A stretch of 53,095 nucleotides of DNA from Elusimicrobiota bacterium (GTDB lineage: Bacteria > Elusimicrobiota > Elusimicrobia > UBA1565). Position numbers and translations under genes: made by a program. The stretch is taken from the NCBI GenBank assembly GCA_003450735.1, contig DMEZ01000034.1, forward strand, positions 822 to 53,916, in the 5' to 3' direction. Positions 15,293-23,911 of the stretch are shown piece after piece. Under the pieces are notes generated by a model, which saw nothing but the letters and a program-made list of their open reading frames with translations, made no database searches and was not told the origin of the DNA. The stretch's first letter is position 1. Each line of letters opens with the position of its first letter.

Positions 15293-18200
15293 CTATTCCA
15301 ACGGGATGAGGAAGAGGGTCATGGCCGGCATCACCCAGCGCTTCAGCACCGACGCGACGGCGCCGAAGAAGCCCACCTTCGCGTTCATCGCGGGCTTGGC
15401 CCGCTCGGAGCCGTATTTCTCACGAGCCTCCTTCATCATCGCCGCGGACTCGGCGGCGACCTTCTGCGGGTCCTTGAGAGCCTCCTCCAGTGCGGCCAGA
15501 GCTTTTGCCTCGTCGATGAGGCCTGCGCCGACTTCGTGAGGCGCTTGGCCCGGCATGGGCGTCGCGGTCTCCTTGATGAGCTTCTCGAGGAAGAAGGTGT
15601 ACCCGTCCGGGAGGGCGCCGAGCTTCTCCGTCATGACGGAGGCCATCCTCTCGATGAGGACGGAGAACTTGCCGGTCGAGTGCGGAGCGGCCATCGAGGT
15701 GCCCGACATGGTCTGGTAGAGCGGCCGGTCCTTCCAGGTCACGGTCGTGGCGGCGTCCCGCATGGACTCGACGAGGCGGGTGGCCAACGTCGAGACGATC
15801 TCGTAGGGGTTGGGGAGGTTGAAGAGCACCGAGCCGCCGTAGTCCACCCAGGAGAGGTCGAGCTTGCCCGGGACGCCGCGCGAGGAGTAGAAGGCCAGCT
15901 TCTTGGCCTTGTCCACCGCGCCCACGCGGATGGCGAGCGCGGCCGAGGCGGGGGAGCCGACCGTGTCCTCGCCCGGCCCCTCGTTGCCGGCCGCGGCGAT
16001 GACGGTGATGTTCTTGAGGCGCAGCTTGTTGACGAGCAGGCTCAGCGGGTCGTTCGGGGTCCCCGGGCCGCCCAGGCTCATGTTGACCACGACCGGGGTC
16101 TTGAGGGGATCCTCCACCAGGCTCGCGGCCCACTCCATGCCGGCCATGACCATCGCGTCGGTGCCGCCGTTCACCCCGAGCACCTTGCCGATGGCGAAGT
16201 CCACGCCCGGGGCCATGCCCTCGTAGGGCGAGCCGTCCACGCTGCGCGCGCCGACGATGCCCATGCCGTGGGTGCCGTGCCCGATGCTCTCGTTCTCGAC
16301 CTCGTCCACGCGCCCCTCGCCCGAGAAGTTCTTCTTGAACTTGATGCGGGAGGCGTCAATCGCGGGATGCGCGGTGTCGCCGCCCTCATCCAGATAGGCG
16401 ACCAAGACGCCCTTCCCCGTGAGGCCGCTGGCTTTGCGGATCTCCGGCATCTCCGAAAGCGGCCCCGTCTCGTGGATGAGGCCGTAGCGGGGCTTGGCGC
16501 GCCGCACGCGGTACCCCCGGGCCTCCATCTCGGCCGTAAAGGCCAGGACGTTGGGCTCGGGGACGTTCACCCAGAGCGCCTGGGCGTTGGGCATCGCGAC
16601 CTGCAGGGAGGCCTCGAAGCGGGAGAGCGTGGCGGAATCGAAGCCGTAGAGCGAGTACGCCTGGAGAGCCTGCCCCCCGCGCTGAGTGCGGAAATCCTTG
16701 AACTTCTCGATGCGCGCGACCGCGTCCCCCTTCTGGAGGGCTTTCGCGGGCATCTCGACGATGAGGTGGATGTCCCCGAGGTTCGGGTCCACGCCGATGA
16801 CGCCGGCTCCCTGCTTGTCGGGCAGCGGGGTGGGCATGTCGAGCGGGACGTTCAGGATGCGGGCCAGCTGCTGGACCATCTCGCCCAGCGCCCCGGTCTT
16901 GGCGGCAGCGGCCTTATGCTCCTGGATGAAGGCCAGCACGGCCGGCTTGAGCGGCTCGGCCTTGAGCCGTTCGCGGAACTCCGGTTTGCGTCCGGCCGTC
17001 TTGAAGAACTTGGAGACCGTCCTCGTGAGGGCGAAGTTCTGGGGACCCGCGGCGTCGAGCATCGCGGTCACGGCCTTGTCGGAGACCGCCGAGATGCTCG
17101 CGTCGGCGATCTCGGTCAGGGAGGCCACCGAGAGGTGGCGGATGTTGCCCCGCTCCTTCTCGTCGGCCACGGCCCGGGCCAGGGCGTCGGAAGCCGCCGC
17201 GTTGGCCCGCCCGCCTAACTGGCCGAGCAGCCAGGCCGCGGTGAACCGGTTCTTCTTGTCCCCTCCCTTCATCTCGAGGGTAATGCGGGAGATGCCGGAG
17301 GTATCCCCGTGGCGGGCAAGCGCGTAGGCCGCGTACATCCCGACATCCGGGACGTCCGTGAGCAGCACCTGGCGCAAAAGCTGGTCCGCCCCGTAGGCAG
17401 GGGTCTCGCCGATGGCCAGGAAGGCGGCCTGGCGCACCCGGGCGTCCGGGTCGTTGATGCCGACTTCCGCGAGGTCGAGCACGGCCTCGGGCGCCTTGAG
17501 GTTCATGAGGGTGAAGGCCGCGTAGAAGCGCACCAGCCAGACCTGGTCCCTTAGGGCCTTCAGGAGCTCCGGCAGAACCTCGGCGCGGGCCTCGGCGAAG
17601 CGCTTGGCCGCCGCGTCGGCGGCCGCCTGCTCCTGCTGGCCCTTCTCCTCCGCGTCCGGAGCGGTCTCCGATGGCTCTTCCGGGTGATCCAGGGTCGTCT
17701 GAGAGGGCATCTCGCCGACGATCACCTTCCGGGCGCTCTCGGAGGCGTCGTAGACCTTGTTTTCGAGCTTCCAGACCTGCTCCACGCGGGAGATCCACGA
17801 CCAGTCGGCGGCGGGGAGGGGCTGGGGGGCGGCGGCGAGGCCGACCGCGGCCGCGACGGTGCGCACAAGGCGGGCCAGGCCGCCGAGCCTAGCCCCGAAG
17901 GTCTCGGCGGCGAGCTTCACGGCGGCCAGGGCGTCCACGAAGCCCGCGCCCTGGAAGAAGACCGGCACGCGCATGTCTGTCGCCGAGCGCATCAGGATCA
18001 TCTTCACCGAGAAGGGCAGGTTCGCGAGGAACCACTGGGCGGCGCCCGAGCCGGCGTCGAGGCCGGACTTGACCGCCTGCTTGACGAGGAGCGCGATGCC
18101 GGCGATCTGGGGGTTCGACATCGAGGTGCCGGACATCCGGGTGTGGAGGCCGTCCTTGGCGTCGGAAGGCCCGGCGGGCATGTCCTTGGACTTGACCGAC

Positions 18201-21200
18201 TCGATGCCGTGCGAGTAGACGTCCTTGACGCCGGGCGGGGTGGTCACGTCGCCGCCCAGGGCCGTGATCTCGGGCTTCATGCGGATGCGGCGGATGGAGA
18301 AGCGGTTGTCGAGGGCCGGGCCCACGGAGGAGTAGAAGGCGATCTCGGGGATGCCGTCGTCCTCGCTCTTGGCGGCGGCGGCGACCGAGATCATGTTCAC
18401 GCCCACCGAGGGCTGGCTCAGGGTGCGGTTGAAGGGCCCCGAGTTGCCCGCCGAGCCCGTCCCGATGGGGAACTCCCCGGCCTCGTTCTTCTTGCCGGTG
18501 AGGTTCGAGAAGAAATCCGCGAGCGGCGAGTCGGCCGTGCCCGGACTGCCGAGGCTCAAGCTGACCACGTCGGCTCCCCACTTCATCGCGTCCACCGCGG
18601 CGGCCATGATGTCGCCGTCCGAGGCGCCGAAGCCGCCCTGGGAGAACACCTTGCCCATGCGCCCCTCGGCGGCCGGGGCCATGCCCTTGTACATCGTCCC
18701 GTTCGCGTAGGAGATGCCCGCCTTGTGCGTGCCGTGGCCGATCCAGTCCTCGGGACCTTCGTCGACGAAGTCCACGGACCTGAGGACGCGGTCGGCGAAG
18801 TCGGGGTGGGTGGCGTCTAGGCCGGTGTCGATGTCGTAGATGCGGCCGCCCTCGCCGCGGACGCGCAGCTTCCAGACCGGGTTCACGTTCTGGAGGGAGC
18901 CGCTCTCGAGCAGGTGCAGGATGTAGCCGGCGCGGGAGGCCTCGGTCTTGATGCCGGAGGCCTCCGTGAAGCGCTTGAGGGCCTTGGCGTGGGCCTTGAG
19001 GACCGTGACGTAGGCCCGGTTCTGGCCGACGTCCTGCCCGAAGATGTGCCGGACGCGCATCCCGGCCTTCCGGAAGGTCTCGATCTCCTTGTCCTCATAG
19101 CCCATGGAGCGCAGGATCGCCTCCTGCCCCTCCTCTCGGGCGTCGATGTTGGTCTCGGAGCGGATGAGGAAGGCGTCCTTGGGCTTGAGCCAGATGTTGA
19201 CGCGGGGCTCGGCCTTGCGGGCGACGAGCACGTGCCCGCCCTCGGCGAGGTCCACGCGCTGGATGCGGAAGCCGCCGCCGTCCGGAGCCTCCCAGTGGCG
19301 AGCGAGCTTCTCGATGACCGAGAGGCCGGGGTCGCCCTCCGCGAAGGGGAGGATGGCCGCGCCGCGGTCGCGCAGTCCGCGATAGAGACCTTCGAGCAGC
19401 TTGATGAGGTCGAGGCTCTTGAGGCGCTCCTGCGCGAAGCTGCGGTAGAGCTGGGAGACGACCTCGTCGACCCCCTTCCGGTCGAGGCGGCCGGGCAGGG
19501 CGAGGCCGGCCTTGTCGGCGAGCGCCTTGAGCTGGGCTTCCTCGACGCTCCCGGGCCGCACGCCCTCGGCCCCGATGAGGCGGGCGCTGTGGGCCACGAT
19601 GTAGATGTCGTCGAGGATCTGCAAAGCCTGCGTAAGCCTCTTGCCCTCGCTTGAGCCGGGAAGCGGCAGGGCGCCGTGGGCCTTGGGCAGGACGATGTAG
19701 CGGAAGCGGTCCTGGCTGTCCTTGCGGCCCAGGAACTCGACCACGGAGGAGGGCTTCACGTCCTTCGAGCGGCCCTCGTCCGTCCGAAGGGCCTCCGCGG
19801 CGCTCTCAATGACGATGGGGATGCCGGAGCCGGCGCCGTCCGCCGGAGTCAGCAGTTCCGTCACGTTGGCGCTGCCGTTGGAGACTTCCTTGTAGTACGC
19901 GGGGTCGCGGATGTCGTCCTCGGAGGGATGGACGATGAGGACCTCGTAGGGGCCGCTCAGACGCAGGGAGAGCTGGGCTTCGCGCAGGACGCGGTCGAGG
20001 ACCGGGATGCGCAAAGACTGCATCGAGCGCTTGGTGCGCCACTCGCCGAGCCGGGCCCCGGCTTCCGAGACCAGGTAGTCGAAGAACTTCCCGGTCTCCG
20101 AGCGATGGGCCGGAGGCGCCCGGTTGCGGTTGGAGAGGTAGTGCTTGATCTCGTGCTTGAGCACCCAGCGGAAGAGACGGGGCGAGCGGGCGAGCTCGGG
20201 CCGAAGATAGATGGAGCTGCCCTGGGTGAGGCCGAGGGCGAAGCCGGAGAACCGGCCGCCGGAGGGCCGGTAGGTCTTGAGGATCCCGCGCCCCGGGGCG
20301 TAGCCCATGAAGCCCGAGACGACGCTCGGGTGCAGGCCCCAGGCCCGCATCTCCTTCTTGGCGAAGCCCCAGAACTCCTCGTCGCTCACCCGGCCGCCGC
20401 GCATCACGGCCGTGACGAAGGTCCCCAGGTCCCAGGCCGCCCAGAGCCCGAGGAGCGCCGTGGCCGCTCCCAGGGCCGCCACGGCGACGCTGACAGCGGG
20501 CGAAAGGGCGGCGACGGCGGTCGCCGAGGCCGCCGCGTGGGGGGCCAGCTGGGAGAGGATCCATTCGACGGCGGGCGGGAGGCCCATGGCCAGGGTCGTG
20601 AGGACGGCGCCCGCGGCCGCGAGCGTGGCCGGGAAGAGGGCGGAGCGCGAGCGGACGGGCGCGGACTCGGGAGCGGCCTCCGGAACGACCTTCGCGGGCT
20701 TAGCCGGCGCCAGCTCAGCCTTCATCAGGCCGGAGGGAGCCGGGGAGACCGCGTCGGCATCCACCGAGGCGCCCGCGTTGGAGCCGACCGCGCCGCCGGC
20801 CCGGAGGGTGAACTCGTCGGCCGCGGCGCTGCGGGAGGCCTCGCCGCCGGCTCCGCCGGGCAGCTGGCCGACCAGGGAGGGCGTCTGGAGGGACTCGATC
20901 AAGCTCTTCTTTTCTCCAGCCGGCGCGGGCGTCTGGACGGCTTCAGCGGCCGCCTTGGACCGGACGGCGGGGACTTGGACGGCAGAAACGGGGAGAGCCA
21001 AGGCGGGAGCGATCTTCGCCTGTGCCGCAGGAGCGATCCGTGCCTGGGCAGAGGCTTGGACCGCCGCGGCTTTGGGCGTGAGGTTCGACACGACCGGCAG
21101 CACGGAGGCGGCGCCCAGGGAAAGAGACTGCGGCGCGGCCAGCTGGGCGGCCGCGGGATTGACCGGCACGCCCATGTTGGGGACGGAGCCGGGCGCCTGG

Positions 21201-21310
21201 GGAGCGACGGTCTGGACCACTTCCTGGGCGAGGGCTTCGTAGGGCCGCAGGCCGGGGGCCAGCGCGACCAGCAGGGCGGAAAGCGTTGCGGCGATGATCT
21301 TGCGCGTCAT
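15293..21310 (-). CDS. Giant exported protein with HExxH motif and two subtilisin (S8) domains
   Basis: A 2005-aa protein. It begins with a signal peptide (residues 1-29), an Ala/Pro/Val-rich region to ~220 and hydrophobic segments ~225-300. Residues ~305-430 contain His386-Glu387-x-x-His390 (LKHEIKHYL), a zinc-protease-like motif. Subtilisin domain 1 (~820-1115) has Asp828, His859, Asn956 and Ser1063 (GTSMSNP). A helical region with HEAT-like repeats covers ~1235-1420. Subtilisin domain 2 (~1630-1935) has Asp1641, His1678, Asn1776 and Ser1872 (GTSMAAPH). The C-terminus is hydrophobic. Both serine triads look complete. It is the third gene of a run (51-aa ORF, outer-membrane protein, protease) with gaps of 1 and 9 nt. 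Role unknown; surface or secreted proteolysis is likely. Confidence 0.92.
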   Translation of the reverse strand: MTRKIIAATLSALLVALAPGLRPYEALAQEVVQTVAPQAPGSVPNMGVPVNPAAAQLAAPQSLSLGAASVLPVVSNLTPKAAAVQASAQARIAPAAQAKIAPALALPVSAVQVPAVRSKAAAEAVQTPAPAGEKKSLIESLQTPSLVGQLPGGAGGEASRSAAADEFTLRAGGAVGSNAGASVDADAVSPAPSGLMKAELAPAKPAKVVPEAAPESAPVRSRSALFPATLAAAGAVLTTLAMGLPPAVEWILSQLAPHAAASATAVAALSPAVSVAVAALGAATALLGLWAAWDLGTFVTAVMRGGRVSDEEFWGFAKKEMRAWGLHPSVVSGFMGYAPGRGILKTYRPSGGRFSGFALGLTQGSSIYLRPELARSPRLFRWVLKHEIKHYLSNRNRAPPAHRSETGKFFDYLVSEAGARLGEWRTKRSMQSLRIPVLDRVLREAQLSLRLSGPYEVLIVHPSEDDIRDPAYYKEVSNGSANVTELLTPADGAGSGIPIVIESAAEALRTDEGRSKDVKPSSVVEFLGRKDSQDRFRYIVLPKAHGALPLPGSSEGKRLTQALQILDDIYIVAHSARLIGAEGVRPGSVEEAQLKALADKAGLALPGRLDRKGVDEVVSQLYRSFAQERLKSLDLIKLLEGLYRGLRDRGAAILPFAEGDPGLSVIEKLARHWEAPDGGGFRIQRVDLAEGGHVLVARKAEPRVNIWLKPKDAFLIRSETNIDAREEGQEAILRSMGYEDKEIETFRKAGMRVRHIFGQDVGQNRAYVTVLKAHAKALKRFTEASGIKTEASRAGYILHLLESGSLQNVNPVWKLRVRGEGGRIYDIDTGLDATHPDFADRVLRSVDFVDEGPEDWIGHGTHKAGISYANGTMYKGMAPAAEGRMGKVFSQGGFGASDGDIMAAAVDAMKWGADVVSLSLGSPGTADSPLADFFSNLTGKKNEAGEFPIGTGSAGNSGPFNRTLSQPSVGVNMISVAAAAKSEDDGIPEIAFYSSVGPALDNRFSIRRIRMKPEITALGGDVTTPPGVKDVYSHGIESVKSKDMPAGPSDAKDGLHTRMSGTSMSNPQIAGIALLVKQAVKSGLDAGSGAAQWFLANLPFSVKMILMRSATDMRVPVFFQGAGFVDALAAVKLAAETFGARLGGLARLVRTVAAAVGLAAAPQPLPAADWSWISRVEQVWKLENKVYDASESARKVIVGEMPSQTTLDHPEEPSETAPDAEEKGQQEQAAADAAAKRFAEARAEVLPELLKALRDQVWLVRFYAAFTLMNLKAPEAVLDLAEVGINDPDARVRQAAFLAIGETPAYGADQLLRQVLLTDVPDVGMYAAYALARHGDTSGISRITLEMKGGDKKNRFTAAWLLGQLGGRANAAASDALARAVADEKERGNIRHLSVASLTEIADASISAVSDKAVTAMLDAAGPQNFALTRTVSKFFKTAGRKPEFRERLKAEPLKPAVLAFIQEHKAAAAKTGALGEMVQQLARILNVPLDMPTPLPDKQGAGVIGVDPNLGDIHLIVEMPAKALQKGDAVARIEKFKDFRTQRGGQALQAYSLYGFDSATLSRFEASLQVAMPNAQALWVNVPEPNVLAFTAEMEARGYRVRRAKPRYGLIHETGPLSEMPEIRKASGLTGKGVLVAYLDEGGDTAHPAIDASRIKFKKNFSGEGRVDEVENESIGHGTHGMGIVGARSVDGSPYEGMAPGVDFAIGKVLGVNGGTDAMVMAGMEWAASLVEDPLKTPVVVNMSLGGPGTPNDPLSLLVNKLRLKNITVIAAAGNEGPGEDTVGSPASAALAIRVGAVDKAKKLAFYSSRGVPGKLDLSWVDYGGSVLFNLPNPYEIVSTLATRLVESMRDAATTVTWKDRPLYQTMSGTSMAAPHSTGKFSVLIERMASVMTEKLGALPDGYTFFLEKLIKETATPMPGQAPHEVGAGLIDEAKALAALEEALKDPQKVAAESAAMMKEAREKYGSERAKPAMNAKVGFFGAVASVLKRWVMPAMTLFLIPLE

Positions 21311-21319
21311 AAGCGTTCC

Positions 21320-22486
21320 TCAGCGGATGAAGAAGATCTCCTCATCGCGCCCCTGGGATTTCCTAGCCGGTCTGGTGTTCCGACCATCGACCTCCGGCGT
21401 CCATCTCTTGCTCGGCGCTATTCTAGCCTTTTCCCGGGACTTCGGAGCCGCCGGAGCGGGCCGGGCCCTTGGGCGGCGGACCGCGTCGTAGGCGATCTCC
21501 CGCTCCTCGCCCCTGCGGTCGCGCTCGGCGCGCTGGATGCTGCTGGCCGCGCCGAGGGTGAAGGGCGCGGCGAGCCCGGTCATGACCACGAAAGCCTTCC
21601 CCGCCTGGAACCCGGTGGCCTTGACCTCGGCGTTGACGAAGTAGCTGAGGACGATCCCATCGCGCTGGGCGCCCAGCAGGATGCGCGCCGAAGCGGTCTC
21701 GGGCTGTCCGCTCGCCACGCCGTAGGACGGGGAGATGAGCGGGGTCTGCCAGACCCCTTCGAGGGTGCCGTGGACGGCGCCGAACATGTGGTTGAGGCCG
21801 ATCCCGGCGAAGGGCGTCCACTTGCCGTACGCCTGGCTGAGGACGGCGTTGAAGCCCAGGCTGCGGACGTCCCATTCGAGATGCCCTTTGTTGACGCTGT
21901 CGGCGACGATGCCCGGGGCGAGCTCGACGCCCTTGAACTCGTTGGTGAAGTTGAACTGCCCGAAGACGCGGTTGAAGGCGAAGGTCGTGCTCAGGAGGGG
22001 GCTGTCCCCGCCGAAGAAATGGCGGCGCAGCGAGAAGCCGATGGTGTTGATCTGGCCCTCGCCCTGGGTGGAATCGGAGAGCTTGTACCCCTTGGGGATG
22101 GTCACGTTGACCAGGCGCATCCCCATGTCCATGCGCCCGGGCAGCCCTAAGCGGAAGTGCGTGGTCAGGTTCGGGTACATGACCTTGTCGGGCAGCATCG
22201 CGGAGGGGTTCTTCTCCGCGAGGGAGCCGACCTGCATGACCGGGAAGTCCGCCTTGCTGTAGGGGATGACCCCCACGCCGAGGCTCACGTCGGGCTGGAT
22301 GCGCCAGACCTTCATCTCGTTGGGCGGGTCGAAGGTGGAGCCCGCGTTGAAGGCCAGGCTCTTGGCGGTCTGCTCGGTCAGCCAGCCCATCATGCGGCTG
22401 AAGTCGTCCGATAGGCTGGGATTGGCGTGCGCCGGCGCCTGGGCCAGGAGGAGGAGGGCCGCCAGCGCGCCGGAGGCGAGGATCAT
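21320..22486 (-). CDS. Probable outer-membrane beta-barrel protein with basic C-terminal tail
   Basis: A 388-aa protein with a signal peptide (ILASGALAALLLLAQAPAHA). About 280 residues follow with the alternating hydrophobic pattern and aromatic girdle of a barrel (THFRLGLPGRMDMGMRLVNV, WTPFAGIGLNHMFGAVHG). The last ~75 residues are Arg/Pro/Ala-rich and unlike the barrel. The family is not recognised. Its start lies 1 nt after the stop of the 51-aa ORF, and it ends 9 nt before the giant protease, so it is probably an outer-membrane partner of that protein. The basic tail has no obvious counterpart in barrel families and could be periplasmic. Confidence 0.75.
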   Translation of the reverse strand: MILASGALAALLLLAQAPAHANPSLSDDFSRMMGWLTEQTAKSLAFNAGSTFDPPNEMKVWRIQPDVSLGVGVIPYSKADFPVMQVGSLAEKNPSAMLPDKVMYPNLTTHFRLGLPGRMDMGMRLVNVTIPKGYKLSDSTQGEGQINTIGFSLRRHFFGGDSPLLSTTFAFNRVFGQFNFTNEFKGVELAPGIVADSVNKGHLEWDVRSLGFNAVLSQAYGKWTPFAGIGLNHMFGAVHGTLEGVWQTPLISPSYGVASGQPETASARILLGAQRDGIVLSYFVNAEVKATGFQAGKAFVVMTGLAAPFTLGAASSIQRAERDRRGEEREIAYDAVRRPRARPAPAAPKSREKARIAPSKRWTPEVDGRNTRPARKSQGRDEEIFFIR

Positions 22487-22487
22487 C

Positions 22488-22643
22488 TCAGTTGAGGGGC
22501 TCCCGATGGATCTGCCAGACGTACGTGCCGCCCTCGAGCCTGAAGCCCGGGCGCGACCGCGGGCGCTCCGGCAGACCCGCGACCTTCACCGGCTGCTGCC
22601 GCGGCTCTTCCGTCAGCCGCCCGAATCTCCCGTGTTTTCTCAT
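22488..22643 (-). CDS. Small basic 51-aa protein, operon leader gene
   Basis: ATG at 22643, with an ideal Shine-Dalgarno AAGGAG four nucleotides upstream, and a stop one base before the ATG of the outer-membrane protein gene. The product starts MRKHGRFGRLTEEPRQQPVK. It is rich in Arg and Pro and ends GGTYVWQIHREPLN. It has no signal peptide or membrane segment. A TACACT box at 22670-22665 could be its -10. It is too short for family assignment. Strong ribosome binding and tight coupling argue that it is translated and may set expression of the secretion island. Confidence 0.65.
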   Translation of the reverse strand: MRKHGRFGRLTEEPRQQPVKVAGLPERPRSRPGFRLEGGTYVWQIHREPLN

Positions 22644-22771
22644 GGTTCTCCTTCCTACGCTGATAGTGTAGGGGACGGGAGAGGCCCTCGCCTGAACCGG
22701 AGGGCCCAGCGAATCGGGGTTAAACGGCCTATTTCCGATGGGCCCAGAGGGCCGAGGTTAGGGCAAGCTCG
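22644..22771. other. Intergenic region between transsulfuration and protease islands
   Basis: The 128 bp hold the probable -10 (22670-22665) of the 51-aa gene and an imperfect hairpin with 7-bp arms GGCCCTC/GAGGGCC (22683-22689 and 22700-22706). The hairpin lies downstream of the cystathionine gene on the minus strand. It lacks a U-tract, so a terminator role is uncertain. Confidence 0.4.
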
Positions 22772-23907
22772 TCAGCCGAGGGCCCCGGCGAGGTCCTCCA
22801 GCAGGTCCTCCCGGTCCTCGATGCCGACGGAGAGCCGCACGAGGCCCTCGCCGATGCCGCGCTTCAGGCGCTCCTCTTTGGACAGACTGCCGTGCGTCAT
22901 CAGCGCGGGATAGCAGGCCAGGGACTCCACCCCGCCCAAGCTCTCGGCGAGGCAGAAGACCTTCAGCCTCGAAAAGAACCTCTCGGCCGCCCTGCGCCCG
23001 CCCTTGAGCTCCAGGCTCAGCATGCCGCCGAACCCCGTCATCTGCTTCCTGGCCAGGCTGCTGCCCACGTGGTCCGGCAGTCCGGGGTAGTAGACCCTCG
23101 ACACTTTAGGATGCCAGCGCAGATACAGCGCCGCGCAGAGGGCGTTGTCTTCATGCTGGCGCATGCGCACGGCCAGGGTCTTGATGCCTCGGAGCACAAG
23201 CCAGCTGTCCCATGGCCCAGGCACCGCTCCCGCCGCGTTCTGGTGGAATTTGAGCCTCTCGTAGACGCGCTTCCGATCGCAGACCACCGCCCCGCCGATC
23301 AAGTCGCTGTGCCCGGCCAGGTACTTCGTGGTGCTGTGGACGACCAGGTCGGCCCCGAGCTCGAGCGGCCTCTGGAAGAAAGGGGTGGCGAACGTGTTGT
23401 CCACCGCGAGCAGCGCGCCGCTTCGCTTGGCGAGAGCCGCCAGCCTCCGGATATCCACGATCTTCAGCAGGGGATTGGTGGGCGTCTCGACCCAGATCAA
23501 GCGGGTGTTGGGCCGCATCGACTTCGCGAACGAGGCGGGGTCGTCCACATCCGCGTAGCTCACCGCGAGCCCCCACTTCGCGAAGACCTTCTCGAAGAGC
23601 CGGCAGGTCCCTCCGTAGAGGTCGTCTCCCGCCACGATATGGTCGCCTTTCCGAAGCAGGTGGACCACCGCCGAAGTCGCTGCCAAGCCGGAAGCGAAAG
23701 CCAGGCCGTAGCGCCCGCCTTCCAGCGAAGCTGCTGCCGTTTCCAAAGCCGCCCGGGGGGATTCCCGGTGCGCGAGTACTCGTAGCCGCGCGGCTTGCCG
23801 ATGCCGTCCTGCTGGTACGTGGAAGTCTGATAAACCGGCACGCAGACCGCGCCCGTCAGCTTGTCCGGCTCCTGCCCCGCGTGGATGGCCCGGGTCTCGA
23901 ATCTCAT
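22772..23907 (-). pseudogene. Cystathionine gamma-synthase/gamma-lyase, interrupted by a 1-nt frameshift
   Basis: Reading from the ATG at 23907, the product begins MRFETRAIHAGQEPDKLTGA and runs through YEYSRTGNP. The frame then shifts at a run of six C (minus strand; six G at 23755-23760). The rest continues in another frame from ETAAASLEGGRYGLAFASG to the stop at 22772. Adding one C restores NPPRAALETAA, close to the family NPTRxALE. The remainder is complete, with the PLP lysine in STTKYLAGHSD and GGVESLACYP at the C-terminus. The enzyme is PLP-dependent and makes or cleaves cystathionine. It follows the cysteine desulfurase by 4 nt. A true mutation, phase variation or a base-calling error at the homopolymer are all possible. 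Confidence 0.85.
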
Positions 23908-23911
23908 GGTG

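Noticed and set aside
22683..22706. Hairpin as a terminator downstream of the cystathionine gene
   Set aside because: The stem is short (7 bp, 10-nt loop) and there is no U-tract.
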